Shown: positions 1-7,729 of the stretch, piece after piece
Numbering within the stretch: position 1 is the stretch's first letter
How the letters are laid out: every line of letters begins with the position of its first letter
Assembly: GCA_964556885.1 (NCBI GenBank)
Contig: CAZKYP010000026.1
Span: 1-24,192 of the forward strand
DNA length: 24,192 bases
Source of the DNA: CAZKYP01 sp964556885
Lineage (GTDB): Bacteria; Planctomycetota; Phycisphaerae; Sedimentisphaerales; Anaerobacaceae
Direction: 5' to 3'
Made by a program: the position numbers and the translations under genes
The notes under the pieces: model-generated
Seen by the model: the letters and a program-made list of their open reading frames with translations, nothing else
What the model was told of the DNA's origin: nothing
The model's database searches: none

Positions 1-2003
1 TATTCGCCCTTGGCTACCGCCGCTATCCACGCAGTCGGTATCGATCTGATGGTTACCCATGCGGCAACCGTCATCTGGTTGGTTTCCTGCATACCGAACA
101 GCGGGCTGTTGCCGCAGTCAATGTAGTCATCGCCGCTGAAATCAAGGGCATTGCCGGCAACACCATCGACAAACACTGGATCGCCGATGATTGTACCGTC
201 GTTGCCGTTACCAGAGCCATCCAATACATCACCATCCAGAGCATATGAAGCAATAAGACCATCAACACCGGGATCGACCGGCTCCTGCACCATCAGGATT
301 ATCGCATTGGCTAACATTTTCTGACCGGTTGCGTTGAGGTTAAACGTTCCCTGTACCGGCCCATTCGCAGTACCACACATAAACGCCATACGCATTCCAC
401 CAGCGATCTGACCGGATCCAGGATAATACTCAACGCGGGGCAACCATGTTGCAATCCAGGCCGCATCGCCTGCCGTCGTTTTGGCAATTGCCATAAGCCT
501 GCCGTTACCAACATCGGTGGTAATAAGGAACGAAGTACTACCTTCCACGTTCGGATCATTCGGATCGGCACTACCAACAGTCGGATCCAAAATATCAACT
601 AACATCGTTTCCGGATCAATATCGATACCATCAAATACCACTGATGACACCGGATCTACAACCTCCATTAAAGGTGCACCGGGATCTGCAATTGCAGTAC
701 TGTCAAGCCATTTCCAACGACTACTCCTGGTCAGATATGGAGTCATATTTATCATCGGTGTTGTGACCGAGTTCCACATATCCGGCTCGCCGGCACCATT
801 ATAATTACCGCTATTTGTTGCACGGCCGATAATCACCAGATCCGCAGTATTAAGCTCATCCATTTTATTGGGATCGAGCTCCTCCCAATAATTTCTTCGA
901 ACATCGACATTATGAGCTTCAGCATCAAGCCAATCCACCAGACTCTGGTCATCATACACACCGTCGCCGTCTATGTCCGTTTCTTCGGTAACAACGATAA
1001 CATTGAGACCGGTTGTGATTTCACCCTCAAGCAGTGTTCCGCCGCCGGGATATAAACTCGAAACAAGAGTTACATTGGTAGCACCTGCATCCGGAACATA
1101 CTTCTCAAAAGTGGTTGCAGAACCTATATCGGAAAATTCAGTTTCTGCCAGATCGTCTTTATTTCGGGCTTTAACCCGGTATTCATAAGTTGTGTCTGGT
1201 GCAACGTCTATATCTGTATAATCCGGTGATGACTGCCAGCCGCTGCTGTGCCCGCCTACAGTGAGACACTCAAAGTAATACTCAACCCCACTGCCGTCAC
1301 CTGAGGTTGCCGTAGTCGCTTTCATTACAATCGTTGATATTGAAGTAATATAAGGTTCTGTGGCCCATGTCATAGGATTGGGTGTCGGCGGCACCAGTGG
1401 AGGAGGCGGTGGACATGGACACGGATCATCACACATGTTCCGTATCGGTAAGAAGGGACTTTTCAAAACAGGAGCAAACAATAACGTCACTATCCCATCT
1501 GTGTCACTGTTCACAAAATCAGTCAAAGCCTGACTTGCACCTGTTGATGCCCTTTGATTGTTAGCTGGTGCATTAAATGTCAATAAAAGATCGGTCAAGT
1601 CTGCCGCATCCAGCGTTACCGGATATCCAAGGGAAGAGGCTTTAACACCGGGAGCAGTATCCCAGGTAACTGACTCCGTGATGTTATCCTTATCCTCAAG
1701 AACACCGTAAACATTGACCTTGCCGCCATATATACCCATATTGCTCAAACTAACATTGGATAATAACTTCAATCCACCCTTGAGGCCGGAGATATCAAAG
1801 CTAATCAACGTCACTCGACGTTTGTTTCCAATGTCGGATATATCAAGGGTATACGAATTCTTGCTGGCGTTAGGTCTCAGATTTCCATCATTACCGACAG
1901 TCACATCGGCGGATGACGCTATACTAAATAGTTGCGGCGACGCATGAAGGCCGCTGACAAGCAGCAAAATCAACGCCATAGATAACAAAATCTTTCTGTA
2001 CAT
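1..2003 (-). CDS. Large secreted multidomain protein (DNRLRE-like, Fn3-like, LamG), C-terminus beyond window
   Basis: An open frame of 667 codons runs from an ATG at 2003 to the left edge without a stop. The start has a clear Shine-Dalgarno site (AGGAG, 7 nt upstream). Residues 1-21 form a signal peptide ending LHA. Residues about 22-175 resemble the DNRLRE/CBM96-type beta-sandwich (RRVTLISFDISGLKG). A Cys/Pro-rich linker follows near 190-210, then a fibronectin-III-like unit (about 211-295, TTYEYRVKARNKD). Residues about 330-540 hold a domain with an alternating beta/alpha pattern (NVIVVTEETDIDGDGVYDD, ADLVIIGRA) that may be a glutamine amidotransferase/ThuA-like fold. A LamG/concanavalin-like domain begins near 577 (ASYALDGDVLDGSGNGNDG) and is cut by the window edge. 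The DIDGDG loop looks calcium-binding. The protein is probably exported and binds or processes polysaccharide; substrate and any C-terminal anchor are unknown. Confidence 0.85.
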   Translation of the reverse strand, partial: MYRKILLSMALILLLVSGLHASPQLFSIASSADVTVGNDGNLRPNASKNSYTLDISDIGNKRRVTLISFDISGLKGGLKLLSNVSLSNMGIYGGKVNVYGVLEDKDNITESVTWDTAPGVKASSLGYPVTLDAADLTDLLLTFNAPANNQRASTGASQALTDFVNSDTDGIVTLLFAPVLKSPFLPIRNMCDDPCPCPPPPPLVPPTPNPMTWATEPYITSISTIVMKATTATSGDGSGVEYYFECLTVGGHSSGWQSSPDYTDIDVAPDTTYEYRVKARNKDDLAETEFSDIGSATTFEKYVPDAGATNVTLVSSLYPGGGTLLEGEITTGLNVIVVTEETDIDGDGVYDDQSLVDWLDAEAHNVDVRRNYWEELDPNKMDELNTADLVIIGRATNSGNYNGAGEPDMWNSVTTPMINMTPYLTRSSRWKWLDSTAIADPGAPLMEVVDPVSSVVFDGIDIDPETMLVDILDPTVGSADPNDPNVEGSTSFLITTDVGNGRLMAIAKTTAGDAAWIATWLPRVEYYPGSGQIAGGMRMAFMCGTANGPVQGTFNLNATGQKMLANAIILMVQEPVDPGVDGLIASYALDGDVLDGSGNGNDGTIIGDPVFVDGVAGNALDFSGDDYIDCGNSPLFGMQETNQMTVAAWVTIRSIPTAWIAAVAKGE

Positions 2004-2041
2004 AATAATTCTCCTTTTTCTACTAAATAAGCAATCATAAA

Positions 2042-2079
2042 GATAATAAATATATTTTGGTCACGCACCAAAATATCAA
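2042..2079 (-). promoter_or_regulatory. Candidate promoter with dyad symmetry for the secreted multidomain protein
   Basis: On the minus strand a TTGATA (2074-2079) and a TATATT (2049-2054) are separated by 19 bp. A perfect 10-bp inverted repeat overlaps the spacer and the box edges: ATATTTTGGT and ACCAAAATAT at 2052-2061 and 2067-2076, with a 5-nt centre. A start near 2042 would give a leader of about 39 nt containing the Shine-Dalgarno site. The long spacer filled by a dyad is the layout used by MerR-type regulators. The same sequence could instead be an RNA hairpin if transcription starts further upstream. Confidence 0.4.
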
Positions 2080-2347
2080 CGGCTTCCGATGAACTAAATT
2101 GTTTTATTCATATCGAAAAAAAACCGTCACAAAAAAAAATGAAAAAATTGCAACGTCACCACACCCTATCGTTTAGAATACGAACACAAGTTGTCTCTTG
2201 CCGAAAATACCTCCTTTCCGTAAAGACGTGTTAGCATATATGCTATTAGGGAATAGAAAAATATCTGTACTGACATATATAAGTTCTCTCATATAACTCA
2301 ATACCTTGATTACCAATACTCCCTTTTAGCTTATTTCTTTAAAATCC

Positions 2348-2376
2348 CTCACAAAGAAATTGCTCTTCTTTGTGAG
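2348..2376. repeat. Perfect 11-bp inverted repeat (hairpin)
   Basis: CTCACAAAGAA (2348-2358) and TTCTTTGTGAG (2366-2376) are perfect reverse complements around a 7-nt loop. Neither strand has a T-run directly after the stem, so it does not look like an intrinsic terminator. A second, smaller inverted repeat (ATATTGA/TCAATAT, 2383-2401) follows within 10 bp. Confidence 0.65.
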
Positions 2377-2496
2377 CCTCCTATATTGACATTATCAATA
2401 TTACCTACATTTCAGTCAACCATTTTTTTAAAAAAATCGATTTTTTACAATAAATCTGGTTAAATTTTGAAATTTCCCCCCCAATACACCCGCCAA

Positions 2497-2541
2497 ATCG
2501 GTTATATTCCGCTTATAAATTTTAACCGATATGATTTTTTT
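2497..2541 (+). repeat. Inverted repeat followed by a T-run
   Basis: ATCGGTTA (2497-2504) and TAACCGAT (2523-2530) can pair around an 18-nt loop, and a run of seven T follows within 4 nt on the plus strand. This resembles a weak intrinsic terminator, but no plus-strand gene is visible upstream. It is recorded as a repeat, not as a terminator. Confidence 0.35.
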
Positions 2542-2773
2542 ACAAACCAGCACAGTTATTATAAGCCCTATTATGTATGTTTATTAGTTTTTTTAGTGCT
2601 TTAACTGCGAATTTTTCCTATTTTCGTTGTGCAAAACGATTCATCATTACAAAAGATTAACAAAAATTTAATATTTTCTTTAGAAATGCTAATTTGTTTT
2701 CTATGTTGAAAAAAGGAACGACCGGGAATGAATTACAATATACAGATTATTAACAATACCATACTGTGAATTA

Positions 2774-3241
2774 TTATCTGTTTTCCATTACTGCACGGGC
2801 CAATGTCACCGCCCAGCCGGCGGCAATAATAACCACCAAAGCTATAATAATATACCTAACTTTGACCTCTTTGAAAAAAGACCGGATAAATCCGAAATAT
2901 ATACCGGATACAGATACAAAAAATGCAATCAATGCCGTAATAGCCATTATACTGCACATCAAAGCGCATGCAGGTTGAATATAGAATGCCCGGACAATAT
3001 GACCCTGAGAAAAAGCAAGTGTTGCAGTTGTCATGCCACATGTCGGACAGGGTAAACCGGTTCTTTGCTTGAATCCACATTCTCCCAGCCATCGTCCCAT
3101 ATCCAGATTGTATCGACCGACTAAAGCAAAGAAGGCAAAAAAGACAATGATTGCCATGCAAATAAACATTGCAATAAGTCTTTGCCCTGACGAGGCCCGG
3201 CTGAAAAATTTATGTCGATTTAGCTGTTGGCTTGCCTGCAT
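2774..3241 (-). CDS. DUF2752 family membrane protein
   Basis: This 155-residue protein carries the DUF2752 signature: C55, then TGLPCPTCGMT with C65 and C68, followed by the family's short helix and an AF-x-x-QP turn. Three hydrophobic segments are visible (about 22-42, 88-112 and 128-148). The Cys pattern and a juxtamembrane position are typical of the family, which has no settled biochemical function. The ATG at 3241 has no Shine-Dalgarno site, and the best promoter places the transcript start only 2-3 nt before it, so the mRNA may be nearly leaderless. A second ATG at 3169 would remove 24 residues but also lacks a good ribosome site. The gene diverges from the inositol monophosphatase-family gene. 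Confidence 0.85.
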   Translation of the reverse strand: MQASQQLNRHKFFSRASSGQRLIAMFICMAIIVFFAFFALVGRYNLDMGRWLGECGFKQRTGLPCPTCGMTTATLAFSQGHIVRAFYIQPACALMCSIMAITALIAFFVSVSGIYFGFIRSFFKEVKVRYIIIALVVIIAAGWAVTLARAVMENR

Positions 3242-3255
3242 ATCGGCGTTAGAAT
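3227..3255 (+). promoter_or_regulatory. Candidate promoter for the inositol monophosphatase-family gene
   Basis: TTGGCT (3227-3232) and TAGAAT (3250-3255) have a 17-bp spacer on the plus strand. Transcription would start near 3262, about 40 nt before the ATG at 3302. It is weaker than the opposing promoter and physically overlaps it, so the two should compete for RNA polymerase. Confidence 0.4.
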
Positions 3256-3279
3256 ACGCAACAATAATAGTTATGTCAA
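3251..3279 (-). promoter_or_regulatory. Sigma70-type promoter for the DUF2752 gene
   Basis: TTGACA (minus, 3274-3279) and TATTCT (3251-3256) are separated by exactly 17 bp. The predicted start at about 3244 lies next to the ATG at 3241. The -10 box overlaps the -10 box of the divergent promoter by five bases. Confidence 0.55.
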
Positions 3280-3301
3280 GATTGGAGATTAATAACAGTA
3301 T

Positions 3302-4117
3302 ATGCAGTTAGAGCAGAGAGATTTGAGAACGATGCTTGAAACGGCCATCGTAGCAGCACGTTTGGCCGGACAGAAGGCGATGGAAGAAATCGACTTTACC
3401 AAGAGTTCCGTTAAAAACGAAAACGAGCTGGTAACTCAGGCGGATTCCAAATGCCAGAAGATTATAATAGACCACATTAAAGAGAATTATCCCGACCATG
3501 GTTTCATCGGCGAGGAAGGCGCCGAAGGAAAAATCTTCAAGCAGCCGCCAAGAGGCAACGAAAAAATATGGTGGGTTATTGACCCAATTGACGGGACAAA
3601 CAATTACGCACGTCGAATGTTATTATTTGCGGTCAGTATCGGAGTCATGTATGAAGGCACACCGATAATCGGTGTCATTTTCGAGCCTGCCACGGAGTCA
3701 ATGTATACAGCAGTAAAAAACGAGGAAGCTCAATTAAACGGCAGGCGAATAAACACCGGCCACGAGAAAATAAACAGTTTTGCAAGCGTCGGCCTCGACA
3801 GCCATTTCGATAACGGCGTACCCAAGTGGACTTGTGAAATCATGCAGCGAACAAGGTTTAGAAATCTGGGTACAACCGCATTGCAATTGGCCTATGTTGC
3901 AAACGGCGCTCTTATTGCCACATTGGCTTTTACGCCGAAGTTATGGGACATAGCGGCCGGAGTAGTAATCGCAGAATCTGCAGGAGCAATTACAACCGAT
4001 TGGCATGGAAATAAAATCTTTCCGCTCGATTTAAATAACTATGAGGGCCACAAGTTTAAGACCTTAACGGCAAATCCAAAAGCTTATCCCGAGTTTTTGG
4101 AACTCCTGAAATCTTAG
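3302..4117 (+). CDS. suhB: Inositol monophosphatase-family phosphatase
   Basis: This 271-residue protein has all hallmarks of the Mg2+/Li+-dependent inositol monophosphatase family. These are GEEGAEG at 70-76 (metal ligand E71), WVIDPIDGTNNYARR with D94, I96 and D97, and LWDIAAG with D216. The length is normal for the family. Members hydrolyse inositol-1-phosphate or related sugar phosphates in the cytosol; SuhB also modulates rRNA transcription in E. coli, but that role cannot be read from this sequence. The ATG at 3302 has a GGAG about 14 nt upstream, which is rather far. The ATG at 3332 (MLETAIVAARLAG) matches where many family members begin and is a real alternative. The gene ends 9 bp from the convergent gspK-like gene. 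Confidence 0.85.
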   Translation: MQLEQRDLRTMLETAIVAARLAGQKAMEEIDFTKSSVKNENELVTQADSKCQKIIIDHIKENYPDHGFIGEEGAEGKIFKQPPRGNEKIWWVIDPIDGTNNYARRMLLFAVSIGVMYEGTPIIGVIFEPATESMYTAVKNEEAQLNGRRINTGHEKINSFASVGLDSHFDNGVPKWTCEIMQRTRFRNLGTTALQLAYVANGALIATLAFTPKLWDIAAGVVIAESAGAITTDWHGNKIFPLDLNNYEGHKFKTLTANPKAYPEFLELLKS

Positions 4118-4126
4118 CTTCATAAC

Positions 4127-6658
4127 TTATCTCGGATCCGGAACAGGATGCAAAGCGATTATTTGTACCTCGTCCTCCGGTGATTTTACCTGGCTTCGGT
4201 CAAGGATCGCTATCACCCGTTTCTGCGGCCCGTCCGTACCGATACGCACGAGGATATAAACAGTAAAAACATCGCTGCGAACCGTCACGAGGTTGCTAAT
4301 CCGTGAGAATATCACATCCCGTTCCTCGAAATCACTTATCGCTCCGTCATTCGGTGTAAGATCGGGGTATCCCTCCAAATCGACTCCAATATATACCGGA
4401 TCATTAGCGTAATAACCCATCTGCTCAACCTGCACCAGATCACCGATGCTTTCAAAACCGCCGGCCACCGTATCTCTATAAGCAGTTATCGACTGTGCAA
4501 TCGACTGGGCCATCCACGGCAACTGGGCGATTACAAACCACGGGGCGGTATTAATATTGATTCTTCCCTTTACTCTCGTCTCATCAGCCACAAAATCATG
4601 AACCGCAGGGTCCATAACCGTCAGATAATTAAATATTTTCGAGAAGGCTGGATTTCTTAAATCCATTCGTATGTCCCGTTCATTAGGCTCCGTGGCAACA
4701 ACCATTCCAATCATATCACAAGGATCCGCACCCGGGCCGACAATCAGGGCTTTTGCCAAGTCACCGACAGAAACGAAATTTTCTATTGAATTTTCAAAAT
4801 TATAATTCTTACCCGTTCCCTCTATAGGATTAACCAAACCTAACGAATTGGCGGAGGCTGATTCAAAATTCTGATAGACTATATTCCAGTCGTTGTCCGG
4901 CCGACAGTAAAATGTTTCAACGCTTTTAACAGTTTCCCACTCGAACCAATCGTCCTGTGTTTCCTGTTTATCAAGATATATGTCCTGCTCCGACACACGT
5001 CTGAGAAGATAAATATCATATCTTTCGTCTAATTCGTATGTTTCCGGGTCCGTACCCAAAGCATGATACTTTGCCAGAATCAGATTGGAATCCTCCCTGC
5101 CTGCTCCCGTCGACATAAAAGATGAAACATCAAAAACTCCCGAAGCTCCCACACTGCTGGTAACAACAAATCGCCCGCCGCCTGCTATCGCAAAACCGGT
5201 CAAATTGATAGTATTGACAACTTCATCACTTTGGTTTCGAAGCTCCAGTCTGAAATCACTTAACGGTATGTCAATATCAAACGGATTATAAAGTTCTATT
5301 GCGAAATCGTTATTTCCAGGGGCGTCCGCACCGGCAGAGCTTATCTGAAATCCTATCTCACTTATAAACGGCTGAGCCTCAAAGCCGTAAAATGTTCTCG
5401 AGTCAGTCGCCAGTGTAGTCACCTGGGCATCAGTATCGCGAAGATCAATCATATTAACCGCTAATTGAGCAGCCAATGCATTGGGATCTATCACTCTACT
5501 GCCGAGTGGAACACTCATAAATCCGGCTTTTATTGCGGCGTACAGCAAATTCTTATCGGCTAAATTGATATTAACCATCTTGCCGTTATTTAACGTCGCC
5601 CCGATGGGATTAATCACCCTGTCCATGTTGTATGTTGTGGCGATATGCCGATAAGCATAATTAGGGTCATTGAAACCTTCGTTATAAGCCCGCCTGAACC
5701 AGACATCAAGCGGCCCCCCTCCCGACGTCACCGGTGTCGATATAGTGTTCTCCCTCAGCTCAACGCTCCATTCTTCAAGACGTGTGTCTATACGCGTATG
5801 ATTAAGCAGGAACCTGTATCGAAGCTCAAGCTCATCCGAAATATCAAAGGGTGTATAAGGTCCGTTCGGGTCGTCGTAACACCATATTACATTCTGTTCA
5901 TAACTCAGAAGATCGAGCGGATCCAACCCAAGAGATGAGCTTGCTCTCGCTTCAAGCAGATTCGATATTTCCGTCGAGGTGGCCGGTTCGTCCGCTTTGC
6001 CCGCCAGTGCCATGAGATTAATCTGCAACTGGCTTGTGCCTCCGACGTCATATACCGCCGCATTCGGGTCGCTCGTATCCAACATAAAAGCCGTATTGGC
6101 ATTCAACATGGCTCCATTATCAATAATCCTGACCGCCGCATAAATCGGTCTGCCTTTTTCAGAGGTAACATCATCCAGCTTAATCCACTTCGAATCACCT
6201 ACGCCGTCGCCGTCGGCATCGGCGTTGGCGGATGCACTGTTGGCATCGGTAATCGGGCCGTACTCATCAATTACGACTGCCCGTACATCTCTATTTAAAT
6301 TGTTCAGGCTCCCGGTCAGGTTGCTTATCTGCCGCCAGTAATAGTTACCGCCCGACTTATAAGGTTCAAGAACCGCCAGCCAGGGATCATTAACATCAGG
6401 ATAATCATAGTATTCCTGGTCCGAGATACCGGGGACATCCGAAACAAGCTGCTGCGAAATCTTCGCCACCACCGTATCGACCGCAAAGTTCAGTTCCTTA
6501 TTGTCCGATATACTGGAAGTCGCCATCTTGTCGACGCGCGAGACCATCACAAACAGCACACCGACTATAGCCAGCAGGCTGGTCAGGACCACCGCCAGTA
6601 TGAGCGCCGAACCTTTGTGCAATCCGCTATAAGGAAATCTTTTATCTGTGTCTCTCAT
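4127..6658 (-). CDS. gspK: Very large GspK-like minor pseudopilin
   Basis: The protein is GspK-like but has 843 residues, against roughly 320 in well-studied GspK. A short basic leader precedes the class III-type hydrophobic segment GSALILAVVLTSLLAIVG (about residues 16-33), which lacks Glu5 as GspK does. Residues about 358-370 (VNINLADKNLLYA) and about 697-745 (GRININTAPWFVIAQLPWM, then AYRDTVAGGFESIGDLVQ) match the GspK helix-hairpin-helix-type repeats. An Asp-rich DADGDGVGDSKW loop near 148 looks calcium-binding. I chose the ATG at 6658 because it follows the gspJ stop by 10 bp; the longer frame from 6733 would overlap gspJ by 65 bp. It is last in the operon. GspK caps the pseudopilus tip with GspI and GspJ; the extra mass is probably periplasmic or exposed. 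Confidence 0.8.
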   Translation of the reverse strand: MRDTDKRFPYSGLHKGSALILAVVLTSLLAIVGVLFVMVSRVDKMATSSISDNKELNFAVDTVVAKISQQLVSDVPGISDQEYYDYPDVNDPWLAVLEPYKSGGNYYWRQISNLTGSLNNLNRDVRAVVIDEYGPITDANSASANADADGDGVGDSKWIKLDDVTSEKGRPIYAAVRIIDNGAMLNANTAFMLDTSDPNAAVYDVGGTSQLQINLMALAGKADEPATSTEISNLLEARASSSLGLDPLDLLSYEQNVIWCYDDPNGPYTPFDISDELELRYRFLLNHTRIDTRLEEWSVELRENTISTPVTSGGGPLDVWFRRAYNEGFNDPNYAYRHIATTYNMDRVINPIGATLNNGKMVNINLADKNLLYAAIKAGFMSVPLGSRVIDPNALAAQLAVNMIDLRDTDAQVTTLATDSRTFYGFEAQPFISEIGFQISSAGADAPGNNDFAIELYNPFDIDIPLSDFRLELRNQSDEVVNTINLTGFAIAGGGRFVVTSSVGASGVFDVSSFMSTGAGREDSNLILAKYHALGTDPETYELDERYDIYLLRRVSEQDIYLDKQETQDDWFEWETVKSVETFYCRPDNDWNIVYQNFESASANSLGLVNPIEGTGKNYNFENSIENFVSVGDLAKALIVGPGADPCDMIGMVVATEPNERDIRMDLRNPAFSKIFNYLTVMDPAVHDFVADETRVKGRININTAPWFVIAQLPWMAQSIAQSITAYRDTVAGGFESIGDLVQVEQMGYYANDPVYIGVDLEGYPDLTPNDGAISDFEERDVIFSRISNLVTVRSDVFTVYILVRIGTDGPQKRVIAILDRSQVKSPEDEVQIIALHPVPDPR

Positions 6659-6668
6659 CTTCGCCGAA

Positions 6669-7718
6669 TCAATCTTCCAAATAAACAATATGTGTAAAGG
6701 TCCTTCCTTCCTTGATGACACCTTTTGAATCATACAATGTAAAAGTAAACTTGAGCGCTCGTCCGAGCCCCGGAATCGTGTTAAAATGCGCCTTATCGAC
6801 CTGCTCCCTCGGATAATTTATATTATTCATAGATACGCCGCCGCTTGGCGGATACGGATACAATACACCGGGTACCGCATTGGGTTCAGACAGGAAAAAA
6901 TTCGTATCGCTCAGGTCTCCGTTTCCATCAGGGTCCACTTCCGGCAGCCACCGCTGCTCTGCTTCATACCAACCCTGTATCTTGAACTCCCCGACGCCCT
7001 CACATAAAAGCATATGAATCGTGTTCGGGTCATCCGGGTCGACATGGGCCCCCCTAACTTCTTCGTTGACAGTGCTGCTGCCAATTTTTATGTCGCTTAT
7101 CACAGAGAGCATATTAGCCTTATTGGGCCATGATATTCTCTTCCATTGCTCCAGAGAAATTTTATCATACTCATACAAATTAGCCCACTCGTACCATTGC
7201 AGGTCGGTGAAGTTATCGGGATCGAGAAAATCGTCCAGATCCGGATCTGCCGTTAATATGTGCTGGGTTCTCGCAAGCATTCGCTTGGGCCTGTCCTGAT
7301 CCTGGGCACGTAAATTGTCCTTTCTCGCAATCATATAACTGATTCTTGCAAGGTTGCCGCGAACCATCGGGTCGGTCTTATAAGACTGGAAATCACCGTC
7401 CGCAAAAAACACTATACGGTCGAATCTTTCGTATCCGTCAAGGTCGCTGTCTTTATATTCTGTATTTGCCAAAGGCCTTGCGGTCCATGCTATGAAAATC
7501 TCCCCATTTTTATTAAGTCCGTGGAAATCATTATTGAGCTGCTCGGTAACCGCACGCAGCTTCTGCATAATCTCTGAATTGGCGAGTGCAGTACGATGGG
7601 CGTCTATGCTGACCCGGAAAATAACGCTTGCAAAAGACATCACAACAACAAGAATCCCGATAGACACGAGAAGCTCTATTAATGTAAACGCCCTGTTTTT
7701 TCCTGTTTTGCAGCTCAT
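6669..7718 (-). CDS. gspJ: GspJ-like minor pseudopilin
   Basis: This 349-residue pseudopilin has a type IV prepilin leader (residues 1-10, rich in K/R) cleaved before FTLIELLVSIGILVVVMSF, with Glu at +5. An Ala instead of Gly precedes the cleavage site. Gene order, between gspI- and gspK-like genes, and the RAVTEQLNNDF stretch after the helix support GspJ. The body is longer than the usual ~200 residues and contains Asp-rich loops (DSDLDGYERFD, DPDLDDFLDPD, DPDGNGDLSD). It should insert in the inner membrane and join the GspI-J-K tip complex. The ATG follows the gspI stop by about 11 bp with only a weak ribosome site, suggesting translational coupling. Confidence 0.8.
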   Translation of the reverse strand: MSCKTGKNRAFTLIELLVSIGILVVVMSFASVIFRVSIDAHRTALANSEIMQKLRAVTEQLNNDFHGLNKNGEIFIAWTARPLANTEYKDSDLDGYERFDRIVFFADGDFQSYKTDPMVRGNLARISYMIARKDNLRAQDQDRPKRMLARTQHILTADPDLDDFLDPDNFTDLQWYEWANLYEYDKISLEQWKRISWPNKANMLSVISDIKIGSSTVNEEVRGAHVDPDDPNTIHMLLCEGVGEFKIQGWYEAEQRWLPEVDPDGNGDLSDTNFFLSEPNAVPGVLYPYPPSGGVSMNNINYPREQVDKAHFNTIPGLGRALKFTFTLYDSKGVIKEGRTFTHIVYLED

Positions 7719-7729
7719 TATTTACCGGC

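Larger units (their letters stand above)
2004..2773. other. AT-rich non-coding region
   Basis: No convincing gene is seen in these 770 bp, which lie between the start of the secreted protein and the end of the DUF2752 gene. The region is AT-rich with homopolymer runs. It holds the dyad promoter at 2049-2079, a perfect Shine-Dalgarno-like AAAGGAGGT (minus, 2209-2217) with no usable start codon behind it, and the inverted repeats at 2348-2376, 2383-2401 and 2497-2530. Confidence 0.7.

Noticed and set aside
2497..2541. Intrinsic terminator on the plus strand
   Set aside because: The stem is AT-rich with an 18-nt loop, and there is no plus-strand gene upstream for it to terminate.
6659..6733. 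Upstream extension of the GspK-like protein to the ATG at 6733
   Set aside because: It would overlap gspJ by 65 bp and put the prepilin segment about 40 residues from the N-terminus; the ATG at 6658 fits a normal leader.
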